Counted from the first letter of the stretch, positions 1 through 12,919 are shown. The stretch: DNA of 64,000 nt from Typha latifolia (GCA_019914945.1 CM034102.1:6685501-6749500), one strand, 5' to 3'. The notes: generated from the letters alone by a model not told the origin. Program-made: numbers and translations.

Positions 1-365
1 AAACTTAATCTTTCGTCTTAAGGGCTATCTAAACGAAAAATCAATCTCGAGGGTTACTGAGATTGGACTTCAATCACGAGAAGTAGTGAATCGTAGGTTC
101 TAGCGAGCAAGACTGAGAAGAACAAAGTCGTTTGGATCGACGGGTTGTTTTGTGAGTCAGTCTTGTAATTGCTACTATTCTAGTAATTGTTTTTTATCCG
201 AGTTTGGATCCGTAGTTTTTTCCCGTTTTGGTTTTTCCACATTAAAATCTTGACGTTCATCTCTACTTTCGTTCCTAATATTTCTACGGACTTTTACTTA
301 AGCGAACGAGTGATATCATTGCCTAGTATTTAGATACATACTTGTGTCTAGGGGTTTTTCATATT
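1..365 (+). repeat. LTR 3'-part fragment, inverted partner of 2950-3938
   Basis: The first 365 bases match, in reverse complement, the stretch at about 3000-3340 over most of their length, at roughly 75-80% by eye. Shared blocks include the run around cttaagggctatct, the run around gactgagaagaacaaagtcg and the run around tgtgtctagg. The match stops near 365, so this is a fragment, also cut by the window start. The right-hand copy has TGTTAG/CTAACA ends, which is why I read both as LTR pieces. The family resembles Copia-type LTRs in layout, but no coding region is attached, so the superfamily is inference. Confidence 0.6.
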
Positions 366-399
366 TCCATATTGGAAGCCCTTGAGGCTTCTATTTGCG

Positions 400-1010
400 C
401 TCTCATCTAAGGAGAATCTCTAGTTGGGTGTGGAAAACAACCATTTTAATGCTTTGTCTAGACATATCTCTATTAAATGGATGTAGAAATCTGGGCTCAA
501 TTGGACCAAAGACGGTGATTGTAACACTAAATTCTTTTTCATATATAGGACTAGGTTGGTGTATAGGCATAGAGATTATTTCAAATATATTGAAAGATAA
601 TGTAGGTAAACCTTTTATCTAGTGATAGTAGTGAGGAGTTCATTTCTTTCTATACTAAGATGTGGAATCTTGCTTCGTCCAACTAATAGAAATGGTTGGT
701 GGCCTTCTTCGCCCATAATTGAGAATATAGACTATTTTGATTTGACAATGCCCTTTTCTATCTAAGGAGATTTAAGAATATTCTATGGAGTATACCTAAT
801 TTGAAAGTCCTTGGGATGAATGACTATTTATGAAACTAAAGGTACCAATTATTTAGTTCTTTGCTCAACTTTCTTTTGCTCTCCTAGGAACTAATCCCTA
901 ACTTGTTTAGGATTATTATTCTGCACACACAAGATCTTATTTGGGAAATAATTTAACACTGTCTTAATGATTTTTTTTTTATTTCTTTTACAAAGTTATC
1001 TCTTCTATTT
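400..1010 (+). pseudogene. decayed LINE reverse-transcriptase fragment
   Basis: Read across frames, this stretch resembles the start of the reverse-transcriptase part of plant L1-type LINE ORF2. A block near 480-545 reads NWTKDGDCNTKFF, the conserved linker just before RT. It is followed near 655-800 by pieces resembling the conserved segment ending in PFS and a KSPG-like segment. The pieces fall in different frames and carry several stops, so the copy is dead. It lies immediately after the LTR fragment at 1-365. No target-site duplication or poly-A end could be found. It is not continuous with the LINE at 57-60 kb, although it represents the part that copy lacks. Confidence 0.55.
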
Positions 1011-2540
1011 TGGCACTCCACTGATTCATTGAGCCAGTGAAATGAGCTCAAGAATTGACTGGCGAGTTTGATATTAGAAACCCAACACTATATTATTTTA
1101 TTGGAGAGAAGAGTCACGCAAATTTTGAATAAATTAGAGAAGATTGATTTAAAGTTAGATAATTAAAAAGGTTACCATGGAAGTCACAAATAGAGAATAT
1201 GGAAGAATATGGATGGAGGACGAGATGATTTGGAATCCATGAATCACAGGATTCTAGTAATTTAAGGGGTGTATCTTTTTTTTTTTTTTTTTTTTTTCTT
1301 AAGGGGGTCAAAATGATTGAGAGAAAAAGATATGAGGGTCAAGATATAATCAAACCAATAGAAAACTCATACCTTAACAATGTGTGTTAAAATCTTTACT
1401 AATATGTAGACTTTCTTTGGATAGTTGATATACTAGAGATGTTGCCTAATTGACAAACAATTTATGCACTTTTTGGAAGAGCATGATCCTGAATTGGAAT
1501 ATAGCGTTTGACGTGTATTGGTACAAATAAATTTGTATCGATTCATAAATTGATTAAGTAGTGTACTCTTCTATGAAGAGTAATAATAATTCTGCATTAA
1601 ATTGGTCTGCAGTGGTAGGATAGGCTTAAATGAAAATGGGGAGTTAATAAGTAATAGCTACCTCCAAGATTTATTAAAAATGGCTCTCTTCTGTTGAAAT
1701 AATATTGATCATCTTCATTAAATCTACAAATTTTAAAATGAAATATATGATTTGTTGTGAGGTCCACTAGGAAGGAATAATATACTAAAATAAAGATTCT
1801 AATGGAAAAGACATTTTAAGAGGAACTGGTCTTAAAATTTTATGAAAATCAAAATTTTACGAAAATCAAGAATTCGTCGATGGGAAAACAACGAACTTAC
1901 TTAAGAAAATCACTAATAAGAGAAATGGAATCAAGCTACTTACAACCCTCTTCATTCACATCGACCAAACATGGGCACTGATCACATACTATTAATTGTA
2001 AGCCTCCCCCAAGAGATGCTTATAATACATTTGAGCCCAAAAAATTAGCTGGCTCGACTCATTTAGAGTTTGATTTGAGCTCATTCCTTGACAACCCTAG
2101 TTATGTTTGCCTGAACTACTTTACCTTATTGATGTAGAGAAAGGAGAGATTTGGATATTGCTCTCTAGGTTCTCTTATCGGTCAATAACTCCAAGCTTGG
2201 TTGGAGATGATAATTGGAACACTTAGAGGCAAGATTTGCTTGAGAGAGAGTTAAGCAAGAAGAGATCATATGTTACAAACTAAATCTGGACCATTTGGAC
2301 ATAAGAAAACTATGAAAATTTAGGTGGTGATAGTCTCATGAGTTAGAGTTCTACGATTACGATTTACTCTTATGAAGATAAAGACAATCTAACTACTATG
2401 ATAAAATGGTAAATATGATAATAAAAAATAATTAAACTTAATTAATTCTCAATGTTTGAATACTTGGATTCCTAAAGCCTTGCCCCTTTATATATAGAGG
2501 TCGTGTATAATGAGTCTTAGTCGAACTTAACACTAAAGAC
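1011..2540. other. intergenic, no gene recognised
   Basis: This is AT-rich sequence without a credible reading frame. It holds a 22-base poly-T run at 1276-1297, which could be a reversed poly-A tail, but nothing next to it is recognisable as a retroelement on the minus strand. Confidence 0.6.
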
Positions 2541-2716
2541 TTATATGACTCGAACTAAAATTTGTCTTAGAGGCTTACATAACTTAATTAAAGTTGCATC
2601 AGTGGCTTACATGACTTAATTGAAGTTGTCTTAATGGCTTACATGACTTAATTAAAGTTGTCTTAGTGGCTTACATGACTTAACTAGACTTGTCTTAAGG
2701 GCTTACATAAGTATGA
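2541..2716. repeat. 32-bp tandem repeat, about five units
   Basis: The block beginning gcttacatgactta recurs with an exact period of 32 bases at 2573, 2605, 2637, 2669 and 2701. A more diverged unit lies before the first. Units differ by a few substitutions and none has a length change. There is no open reading frame across it. The local source of the unit is unknown. Confidence 0.85.
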
Positions 2717-2949
2717 ATTAAATAAAAGATAAATAGGCTCAATCCATCGAGCCTACCTCATGATGCGATCAAATATGACACGGTTGGCATCATCATCTTG
2801 AAAGGTTGTATGCCCATTAAAGTAGAGAGATACTTGTATCTCATAATAGTAGCCGTGGATGTAGACTGATTTTGGATGAACCACATATATTCTTATGTTG
2901 TGGTTGTGCTTGTAGGTATTTATCTACATCCGTGCACTTCTTGGACACA

Positions 2950-3938
2950 TGTTAGTGTTGCTAGAGACAAGTGATTTGGTGTTGGAAGTATTTTATTTAT
3001 AGCAGTATGAAAAAACACCTAGACACACGTATGTATATAAACCCTAGGCAATAATACCACTCCTTTGCTTAAGTTTAAAATGCAAAAGCAAAGATGAACG
3101 CTAAGATTCTAACGTTAAAAAACTCAAACGGAAAAAAACCACGGATCTAAAACTAATCACTAGAATAGTAGCAGTTACAAGACTAACTCACAAAATAACC
3201 CGTCAATCCCCACGACTTTGTTCTTCTCAGTCTTGCTTGCTAGAACCCACGATTCACCGCTTTTCGTGATTGATATCCAACATCAGTAGCCCTTGAGATT
3301 GATCCTTCGTCTAGATAGCCCTTAAGACGAAAGTTTAAACCTTGTAGAAGAGATGGACCTTGTTAGTTGAAGAAACGATGTAGCCTCAAGAATTCTCTTT
3401 CAATTTGCCTTTTCAAACCCCTCTAGAGTTTGGGAATCATAATGCTTATATATATATCCAAGATAGACTCAAATCCAAGTCATATCTAAACTCACGAAAG
3501 TCCAAAAATTTGCATATTACGTAGGTGCGTTTGAACGGCCTAACTTGTTCTCAAGTGCGTTCGAACGGGCCCAAATGTGTTTGAATACGGTGGCTTGATT
3601 TTCACAGGTTACATTCGAACGGCCCTTAAATGCGTTCGAACACGCAAAAACAACACTCTCTGTATGTGCGAACATCTACGCTCGCGTTCGAACGGCCCGA
3701 ACGCGTTTCTCGTATGTGCGAACACCTGTGTTCGCGTTCGAACGGCCTGAATGCATTCTCTCTATATATGTGAATTCCTGAGAGCGCGTTCGAATGCAGT
3801 GTGAACACGAAAACTTTTCTGCTTTGATCTTGCAATTCTTCAATCTAAATACTTTCTAGACTTGTATAAATGCTCATGTACATATGTAAAAATACTTAGA
3901 ATATTTTGTATACAATTGTCAACACTAAAAACCTAACA
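2950..3938 (-). repeat. LTR of a retrotransposon, Copia-like, minus orientation
   Basis: On the minus strand this 989-bp block begins TGTTAG and ends CTAACA, the short inverted repeat typical of LTRs. A TATA-like run lies at about 3449-3457, read on the minus strand. Its downstream part (2985-3345) is repeated in inverted orientation at 1-365. The 5-bp flanks (acaca on the left, tagta on the right) do not match, so it is not a simple solo LTR with an intact target duplication. No tRNA primer site was found beside it. The boundaries are inference; the repeat relationship is directly visible. Confidence 0.5.
3525..3800. repeat. cluster of TTCGAA palindromes inside the LTR
   Basis: About ten copies or near-copies of cgttcgaacg or tgcgaac are crowded here, at irregular spacing and often followed by ggcc. 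The core TTCGAA is self-complementary. The cluster lies upstream of the TATA-like run in LTR orientation, in the position expected for U3. Similar clusters occur at 59510-59640 and 60663-60800, inside two other LTRs. Confidence 0.8.
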
Positions 3939-5690
3939 TAGTATGAAAAGGAGAAAAAATAGTAAGAGCATTTTTATCCATCTATTTAGTTAATTTTTTA
4001 AAAATATTTCAACAAAATATCTAATCGACTGCTAATATAAGAGTCTATATTTAGATAATTTAGAAAGTGTATATGTTGATTATTTTTCTTGAAGTGGGAT
4101 AAAATGAATATCGAGTAATAGTTATCGAATCAAAATATAATCAACCCTTTTTTTCATTATTGGGCTATATCCCGTAAAGAAGAAATCAGCACCATTGATA
4201 TATGAAGGTGAGCTATTTTTCTGCCACCTCTTCTCATCATTCCGCCTTGTGGTGGCTTGCACTGGCTACCGTGGACCTTGCCTGCCCTAGTCCCGACTCA
4301 TCTGTGCAAGCCACCATTGACCTACTTGTATTTCGTCCGCCTCACCCCGCTTCAAGAGTAGATGTCTACCTAAATCGCTAGGATTTCCATGGCTTTGCTA
4401 ATTTGGATTTTCAAATTCTCTGTTTGTGGATGTAATCGATAGGGAATCTACTATTTTCTAATTGTCCCCATTTATTTCCTTGTTGTTTTTGTTTGCTCTT
4501 GGTTTTGTTCTTAGTTTCACAGGTTGCTCAAATAGAGCCTTCAAGCGATTTCAATATAATCGTTGGATTTTGTGAGTGTTGAGTGTTGAGCCTTTCAAGA
4601 CTCATGTTATTTTACCTGTAGTGTAGTTGGCCAAACGGGAGGCTTATTTCTAGAGTTTTGCTTTATCTCCTTTTTCTCTTATTTTGCATGAGTGTTTGTT
4701 CTTGATACATTGATATAATTGTACTTCAGTCTATAATACAGCTAAGTATAGAGCTTGTTATTAGAGTTCTTACCACATTTTTCCTCCTTTTTTTGTATCA
4801 AGTTGTAACTGGTTGATGAAATTAATGACACTATCAATCTGATAACTGTTTTTCAAGAAAAATAAGATGAACTATAGAATAGTTAGGACAATTAATAAGT
4901 GGATGCTCTTTGAGAAGAGAAGATCCAAATACTTTGATGCCTTTGTGTGTATTTTTTTTCTTATATAAATTGTGTGCATTTTATTAAAAATATATATATA
5001 TTTAGTATAAAAAATAAATACATTCAATTTAAGAGCCTAATCTTAACCCCAAATTACATCAATTCAAGTTCGAATGTGAGAGAGTTGGAGGGAAGTTGGC
5101 ATTGGTACTTCAATTTATGGCCCAGTAAAGCTGAGACAATAAAAGGTAGCAGAAGAAGTTATTAAGTTTCTAATCAAATGGTCACATGATGCAGTGGTGA
5201 AAGAGGTGTACTGTACCCAGTAAAGTAAGAAAGTCCATATCCAAGGCACTAAATTCTAATGAAGAGATTAGTACTTACTTTTGTTTTGTATGAACCTCAA
5301 AAACTCTCTTATTTGGGCATATGATTTTCTAGATTTCATATTTACATATGTACGCTATATAACCTATGAATTTTGCATGTGATACTCTTCAAAGTTATTT
5401 TCTGCCATTATAAGTCTAAAATGAGATATTGCTTAAAAGTCACTTATTTGGATATGCGATTTTCTAGATTGGCATTTGACTTTGGTAGCGTCAGTGGCCA
5501 AAGTCTATTTTGGAGTAAAGCATTAAATTCAAGGTTCATATCTTCACGCCACTTATGATTCTGAGTTTTCAAGGTTAGAAATAGCAAGGGAAGAGGATAT
5601 CTAATAGTTCCATTTTGTAGGAATTCGACGTTTAAGAGTTACCATTCCATGTGTAGTAAGAGTTGGAAGTCCAGGAGATGGGGCAACGAA
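3939..5690. other. intergenic, no gene recognised
   Basis: This is AT-rich DNA with a modestly GC-richer patch at 4210-4350 that has no sustained reading frame. Short frames elsewhere lack recognisable domains. Confidence 0.5.
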
Positions 5691-5698
5691 GTCCAATC

Positions 5699-5735
5699 CA
5701 AGAAGAAGAAGAAGAAGAAGAAGAAGAAGAAGAAG
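5699..5735. repeat. (AAG)n microsatellite
   Basis: About twelve uninterrupted aag units. Frames that cross it, such as a poly-Leu frame on the minus strand, are products of the repeat. Confidence 0.9.
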
Positions 5736-6620
5736 GGTGGCTGAATCTGAAATAACATTCATTGCAGGTGGCAATGTATCTTGTGCAGAAAATGCGTGAT
5801 GAACGTTAAGAAGGAAGAGCAAGTTGAGTCGGTACGGAAGGCTGCTTATTTAATACCTTTTTAGAGGTCGAGATAGGTATACAAGGCATAGTGTTTGACA
5901 TAGGAAGTGAAAGTAATATTGAGTGAGAAAGGTAAAATAATATGAGAAGAAATAGGAGAAACAGAAGTTGTGGAAGGAGAAGATTTTGCACCTGGGAAAA
6001 ATGAATCATTAATTGAAAAAATGACATGTAAAGACACAAATACTAGCTCTATCAGCGATCTAAGTTAAGATATTGTAATCACGGTAATTATGACTATAGA
6101 GAGATACGGCCAACATGCTAACCTAAAATACACGTAAACAATGAATAATATTGTGAAATCTTACCAAGAAGATTGCGTAGAGTTGGGTAATCTATTGCTG
6201 CTAATGTATGGGCCAGGTAACAAGAAAGGAATTCTCCTAATACTTGTGAGGTGCGGAAGGTTGAGTAAGTAGTGATAATCTCATCTCTACAATTTGATGA
6301 TGGCTTCTTTTAATAGCCCAATCTGTAGATAATACAAGGTCACTCGATGATCAATGCCACAGGTTTTAAAATATTGATTCAACCTTCTCTATTTCCTCCC
6401 CAGTAAGTTTGGATAACTTTCATTTTCTTAAAAAAACCTTGGCATTCTACAAAAGATTGGAAATGATAATAGATTCAACTTCAGACTAGAGCAAGAGGAA
6501 ATAGCTAAATATATTTAGTGCAATCTTCAACAAAATCTCAAGGACAGAAATAGAGATTAAATATAAAGGCTCCAAGGGTTGAAAACTAGACAGGTTGAAC
6601 GATAAACAATGCATCTTGGA

Positions 6621-6835
6621 TAGGGTGAGAACCGATCGGATTTTATTCAATCTGACCTGCTATCCAGCCCGGGTTGGATCGAATACATGTCAAAATATTT
6701 TACCTAGTCCAAATTCGGATACGGTACGAATAGCAGTTTATTAAAATATCCGGATCCGAATCCAGATATAAGTATATCATACTTTTTGGATATCCGAACA
6801 TCCGTATACTATATAATACTAACAAACATCCTACC
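6621..6835. mobile_element. remnant of hAT-type MITE with CGGAT-rich interior
   Basis: It starts tagggtgagaaccgatcgga, which closely matches the terminal repeat of the intact element at 56158-56744. It continues with the same kind of interior, alternating ccggatccg and ggatatcc motifs. The other end is not clear and no target duplication was found, so this is a truncated or diverged relative. Confidence 0.5.
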
Positions 6836-7216
6836 CTTAAAATCTATCCCAACCCATTAATACAAAACCCTCACCCAATCCGTCAGCTTACCCTAACTCC
6901 TCATTTCCTCAATAGTCCTCATCTCTTCACCATCAAGCCACCACACTCCCAAGTCCCAGCCCATCCCCATTAATCTCTCTCACTCTCTCTGATGATCCAT
7001 CGACTCCCACGGCCCCACCTCACTCTGTCGATGAATTGCATTGATCACCACCATCGTCCCTAGATACCTCCGCCTTGATCTCTGCCACCTAGACTGTCAC
7101 ACACCGCCGAGTGATTTCAATCTAATCTTATTCCGTTGACAATAGGATATGCAGCATGTCCAAGTCTTCGATGGCAATCACTAAACCCATGTTTGCTTTA
7201 GGTTTTTTTATAGAAT

Positions 7217-8130
7217 AAATTTTTTAACCCCATGAACTTTTTTAGGTACACATTGACCCCCTAAACTATTAGAAACTTCACACCCCTGACGCCGTTGACG
7301 GACAAATTGCCCCCCTCCCCCCTCCCCCCTCCAACACTTATAATGGAAGAATAGGTATGTGGCTTAGCTAATATTAAAAAAAAATTTTTTAAATTTCTTC
7401 ATTTCCCCATTAATGTCAGAAAGAGAAAGAGGAGGAGGTCCCAAGCCTTTCACCCTTCGTTGTTCATTTATCCCTCCATCATCTCAAACCCCTACCTTTC
7501 CCTCTATTGTTGAAGAGCTTGCCAAAATGAGAGGAACAAAGATTTGGAAAGCTACTGACTTTTTTTTATTTTGGGTTGTCTCCATTAGTTGGGTTTTTTT
7601 TTAAGATTCTCTTACATGAGTTAGTCGGGGAGGATCGGAAGCTCCATTGGGGTGCTTTAATGGTGGAAGAGAAAGTTTGGAGCCAAAATTATTAAGAGAA
7701 AAAAAGCTTTTGAGGTCTATGTGATTGATATGAGGAAATGGGATTGGGTTAGCTTTCATTTGAAAATCTAAAAGGAGATGGGAAAACGGGTCTATAAGAT
7801 GCTACAGTTTGAAAAATAAAAGGAATGGAGGTGGGAGGTTGAAAATTTAGAGAAAGGATGGGATGCTACGGAAATTTGGAGAAAATTATGAGATCTAAGA
7901 GTATTTTCATCATCATAAAAGCTTCTTTTGAGTTGCACATGACTTGCACATGCATATCAGGGTATTATTGTCATATTGTTGTCACATGATCATCACATGA
8001 TAACTTATTGACGAAATAGGTAATAGAACCCTAACGGAAGGGTTCAAAAGATAATTGTGTACCAAAACAAAATTTAGAGGTCATTGAGAAAATTGTGATA
8101 GTTTAGGGTGTGAAAACCTAATTAACCCAT
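7217..8130. mobile_element. possible foldback or MITE-like repeat
   Basis: The left end (about 7217-7300) reads as variants of aaccccatgaact, then ggtacacattgacccc, then ctaaactatt. The right end (about 8040-8130) contains the reverse complement of the same order of blocks. The ends therefore form long imperfect inverted repeats around a roughly 800-bp middle. The middle contains a C-rich run (7311-7331) and no gene. The borders are approximate and no target duplication was resolved. Confidence 0.4.
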
Positions 8131-8511
8131 TTTTTATTTATTATTTTTAGATTAGGGAGCACTACTGGAGATTAGAAACCAAATATCGAATTATCTTTAC
8201 TTTAGATTAAAAATACTATTTATCAAAATTAAATATTATATCGCACAAAATTAATTATACTTTTACCCTTGATTTGATTAAAATTATTTTTAAAATCTTC
8301 TCTCCTTTCTTCCTATTCATTTATCTCATTCTACTAACAAAAAAAAGTTCTCACCTATCTTCTTTCTTTTACTACACAGTGTTCTCATTTTTTACACGAA
8401 TATATATGCATTGCATGCTTACAACTAGATATTGATATGTAATAATTGCATACATAAAAAAATGGTGATATATAACATTGCATACATAGAGAATAGATAC
8501 GTAGTTATTAC

Positions 8512-8525
<14 letters not shown>

Positions 8526-8554
<29 letters not shown>
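8526..8554. repeat. (GA)n microsatellite
   Basis: About 14 ga units directly follow a short (at)n run at 8515-8526. Confidence 0.9.
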
Positions 8555-8557
<3 letters not shown>

Positions 8558-9800
8558 TTAATATATAGTCATGCATATATATAGAGAATGTTAATATGTA
8601 GTCATTGCATTTATAGATAATAGTAAAGCATACATAAATGAATAGATGCATTGCAGACACATGCATCAAGCCACTTTGTATTCCATATCAATATCAATAT
8701 TAAATATTATACCACCATTCTAATTTATAACCAAACATTACCCTACTCTAAATTAAAGATGCAATTTTCAGAGTAAGAATCTAGAAAGCTACTCTAATTT
8801 TTTTTCCTTAATCCCAAGCCAAATGGGACCTAAGAAATACTTAAAAATTAAGCAACACCTAAGCATTTGACTACCGAGGTGGAAGAGAAAGATAATAAGG
8901 AGCATCAAATGGTGGATCTTGATATAGTATATTCTAGGAGTAATCTTTTATTATGAAATAGAAACCATGAAATATAAAAGAAGCATTGTCATCTTGAGCA
9001 AAACTTTGCATGGAACAATTCAAGAAATTTACAAACCCACACAGTATTGCTTAATTGAATGCGATCACTTCCTTAATATCCTTCATTTCTTAGTTCGAGA
9101 TTACTCATACAGCTTAAGGATTAGGATTGTTATTGTTGTTGGTGGTGTTCAAACATCCTGGCCACGAAAATACAACACTAATCGCGCTTTCCATAATAGA
9201 AAATTGTCACAACTAAGCTCGACATAGTAACGTTAGTAGGATAATGATACCACGTACAAAACTAGTACAAAAACTCGTGTACATAATATACCTATAGAAG
9301 ACACTCAGAATAAGAAGTAGAAAAAAAAATAGTATCCAGTTGAGAGTATTCACACTTTGTTTCTGTTCTGTTCCTTCTCGTTGGGTTGCCTAGAGAGCCC
9401 ATGTCTATATAGCTAAACCCAATTGAGGCCCTCTTTGGCTTCAACCCAACCTTAATTAGCCTGCATGGTTATTGGATTATGTCGACATTTGGTTTCATGT
9501 GTTTAAAAAGAAACTGCATCTGTGCACCTAAAGTATTATAAATCATTTATCTTTCTACGTATTAGGAAGTATAAACTAGTGACGCGTGTATAGTTAAATG
9601 AGGCCATTGTAATAATAAAAGATAAAAGGAAAAAAGGTTGGCACAATCTCATATTGCTTCTCTTAATAACTCTAACATACGTGGTAGAGATATAATATAA
9701 GCCAAAAAATGCCAGCTTTACTTTGTACTGTTTTGGTTGCTGGAGTCGTCGTAGCAGGTGGTGCGTGGCACAAGAAGCACATCTTGGGGGAGATCTTATG
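8555..9800. other. intergenic, no gene recognised
   Basis: This is AT-rich sequence. Small frames such as the one at 8967-9227 have no recognisable domain, start context or codon bias and are not called. Confidence 0.5.
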
Positions 9801-9804
9801 CCAA

Positions 9805-9805
<1 letters not shown>

Positions 9806-9838
<33 letters not shown>
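9806..9838. repeat. (CTAT)n microsatellite
   Basis: About eight tandem ctat units followed by a short taaa run to 9848. Confidence 0.9.
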
Positions 9839-9849
9839 AATAAATAAAT

Positions 9850-10879
9850 GAAGACGAAAAGAGTGCAGCCAAAGCCCAAAGGTCGAAGACGGTTAAGCAG
9901 TTAAGTGGATGGGAACAAGAGGAAATCGCGGAGATCACAGGCTTCGGCCACGTGTCGGCATGTCTGTCACGTCAATATGCAATGCGATATCGGAGTCCGA
10001 GGTCCGCAAGTTCCTCACCCCGCATATGTGACTCGCTCACGTGGCAATACTAGAGCCGTTGATTACTTTCCAGTAATGGCAGCCAGACGGTTCTTTGAAG
10101 GCCATATGTATCATTAAATTAAATTAAACTAAATTATTAAATAATTTTTTTATAATTATTATTTAGAGTTAATGTCAAACCCTACGACCGCTTTAATCGT
10201 GTAAGAGGTACCTTTTAACATAGTCGGATGGTCTAATGCTTGTAGACTTTCAAAATATTATTTTCTTAGTTAAATCTAACAAATTAGAATTAAAACGAGA
10301 CTTTGATTAGAAAAACCATTGTGCGCTTTACCAATTATTTTAAATTGTTCAAAAGCTATTCAATATTTTCCCATCATCGTAGTACAAGAGAAAATATACT
10401 TTTTAGACAAGATAAAAATAATTGATAAATATTATGTACTCTAAATTTAATAAATAAAATTATTTTAGCCATCTACGTGTGTTTATTAACTTTATGTAAT
10501 GAACGAGACGAGATTTGGGATCCATGGGTGGAGGCACGGATTCTTAGGTATAAGACTAAGTAGTTGATGGAGATGGCTCGGCAATAAATAATTGTGGTGG
10601 CGGCTTGCGGATGTGGATGTGGATGCGATAGATGGTTGAAGGCTATGATTGGCATACAATTGTGGTAGCGGTAAAGATAAAAATCATACAGGAAGTCGAT
10701 TAAGATAGAGAAACGAAGGGAGAAAAGTAGGCCTGCCCTACGGGACTATAGGGATTGACGGTAGAGAAAGATTAGAAGCTAAACGAGACTGTGTCAACGG
10801 AAGAGGTGGCGCTGGCCGGTGAATAGGGAGGAGGGAGATGTAGGTGGCCTAGTTGAGAGAGATGCCAGGACAAAAGCCA
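9850..10879. other. intergenic with a GC-richer patch
   Basis: At 9900-10100 the base composition rises and a G-box-like cacgtg occurs near 9949. The 70-codon frame there (9905-10117) has no recognisable domain, and no gene follows within the next 4 kb. I see no supported gene. Confidence 0.4.
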
Positions 10880-11263
10880 ATTAATCTTTCATTCCAAGTA
10901 TATCTAAGATACAAGTCATAAGGCCCTAGAGATTAAATCAAAAAGTCTAAAATAAATTTAACTAAACCAGTCTTCCTTATCTTCTTAGATTACCTTTTTG
11001 TTTTGCCGCCGATAAATTCCAAATCTAGAGAAGTTGTGAATACAAATGTGTAGATTTGGCGATCTTATCCAACTGATTTGTTATTATTCGAATATCTATA
11101 TAATATTCTGCAAATATTTTACTGAAACTGCGCAAAGTTGAATTTAGCTAATTAAATAAAATTTTAATCTACTAAGTTTCTAACTAAGCAAATAAGATAA
11201 CTAGATTCAATCTATTGAGCCCAATGTCTTTCGAGATGATCCGATCTAGTCCGAATCGCATCA
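10880..11263 (-). repeat. partial LTR, same family as the solo LTR at 37132
   Basis: Read on the minus strand it starts TGATGCGATTCGG at 11263. It follows the first roughly 370 bases of the LTR at 37132-37813 block by block. Shared blocks include gatcggat near the start, gggctcaa..gattga, and the run ggaagactggttt. It then loses similarity near 10880. The TATA-containing second half is missing, so it is a truncated copy in opposite orientation. Confidence 0.7.
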
Positions 11264-12870
11264 CTTTAACAATTAATCTATTAGAAATATTATATTAATA
11301 TTAAAGAATCAAAATATTTAAGTGATAATCATAATTTTTTTAAAATATATACCAATAATTATAATATTTAAAAAAATTTAGCAGTAATTATGTAAAATTG
11401 GTGGAGAATCCACAAGCTAAACATAAGGGCTAGCTGCTTATAAGAAAATTGGCCCACAGATGGGTTTAACCTATAAGCTACAACAAATTTAACCAAGCAC
11501 ATACATGCTCAATCTAATTTAATTTCTTTAATAAAAAATAAATGCTTAAAAGAGTTTGAACTTGTGATATCTTGCCATGGGTGCATGGGTAGTGTCCTAC
11601 CATTATGTTCCAGTGGCAGTCGTAATTACTAAGAGACATTATCATATACATTTTTAATACTTTTATCTCATTGGGTGATAATTAGTTGCGAGCAAGATGT
11701 AGGAATGTTGCACTGGGATTAATATAGGCAATAGAAGGCTGCTGAATAAAGTTAGGTTTTAGGTTTTTGCCTAAAGATATAAATTTAAACATGAAGGATT
11801 TAAATTAAGGGATAAAATGATTCTACGAGATATATAGTTAATATCTAAATTTTATTGGATATAAGTTGAGAACTTTTCACTCACCTCAACATCTAAATAC
11901 ATATCAAATGGTTCTAGACTAATACAAATATGATGTTGAAGAATAATATCTCGACCCATATCCATTTATCTATTCAATTTAAATTATAATAAAAATATTA
12001 AATTGAGAGTATAATAAGACCTAACTTTAGAATTTTTAACTAAATTCAAAGATATTGTTTGGTTGGTGTAAATGTATTTATTTATGAATAAGATCTTCCT
12101 TAAACATATTTAAGGAAGAAATATTTATTTGTATATACTTTGGTCAAATCTTACATAAAGATAATTCACATAATAAATTATGCACAAGTGGAGGAATGTG
12201 ATAAAGTTATACATATTTCTAAGCAAGATTTCTATGACCTAAATATCCTCATTTATATCTAACATTTTTACACTTTTTCTTTTCTTCCTGCCAGTGTGTA
12301 ATTGCTTTTCTCTATCTGAGTGTTCTCATCTCTTTAGTAAGGTTCGATTTTGTGATCATATTTGTTCTAAAATAATTATGATATATTAAAATAATTTTTC
12401 ATAGCAAGTTATAACTATTTATCTTACTTTTCTCTTCAGTTTCACATGATCTTTTATTTGGGTATTTAGTCTTTTTCATCTTAAAATAACCTAATTAATT
12501 ATACATATTCACAATCCAGTAATCTAACATAAATTTTTATAATCAAATAATTAAATTTAAGTAAAGTTATAGAAGTATCTAATTTATATTTAAAATATAT
12601 ACATAAAGTTATATTTGGAAAATATTTTTTATGTATATATAGTAATTGTGTTATAATAATTAATGTATAGTTTTACAAGATAAATTCACATAGACCCGAT
12701 TAGTATTTGTATCTATATTTACTAAATAGTAGACTTATTTATTTTTACTTCTTTTTAAACTTGTTTGGCGACTGTCAATATAATGTTTGTTGCCTTTATG
12801 AAAATAAGATTAACATGTATAAGTAATGTATAAGTAATAAGATTAGAATCCTAACACCGTTAAAATCACA
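11264..12870. other. AT-rich intergenic, no gene recognised
   Basis: No supported reading frame. A perfect 9-bp hairpin (cttccttaa and ttaaggaag around a 6-base loop) lies near 12105-12130. It may be the centre of an old MITE, but terminal repeats were not identified. Confidence 0.5.
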
Positions 12871-12873
12871 CAT

Positions 12874-12874
12874 A

Positions 12875-12919
<45 letters not shown>
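12874..12919. repeat. (AAT)n microsatellite
   Basis: About 15 aat units. Confidence 0.9.

Noticed and set aside
2945..3943. Target-site duplication around the LTR at 2950-3938
   Set aside because: Flanks acaca and tagta do not match, so a clean solo-LTR insertion cannot be claimed.
8150..8831. Possible Tourist-like element ending ccaaatgggacc
   Set aside because: The right end looks right, but the left end and a matching tta duplication could not be established.
9905..10117. Small GC-rich frame near a cacgtg motif
   Set aside because: No domain, no downstream gene and no splice continuation found.
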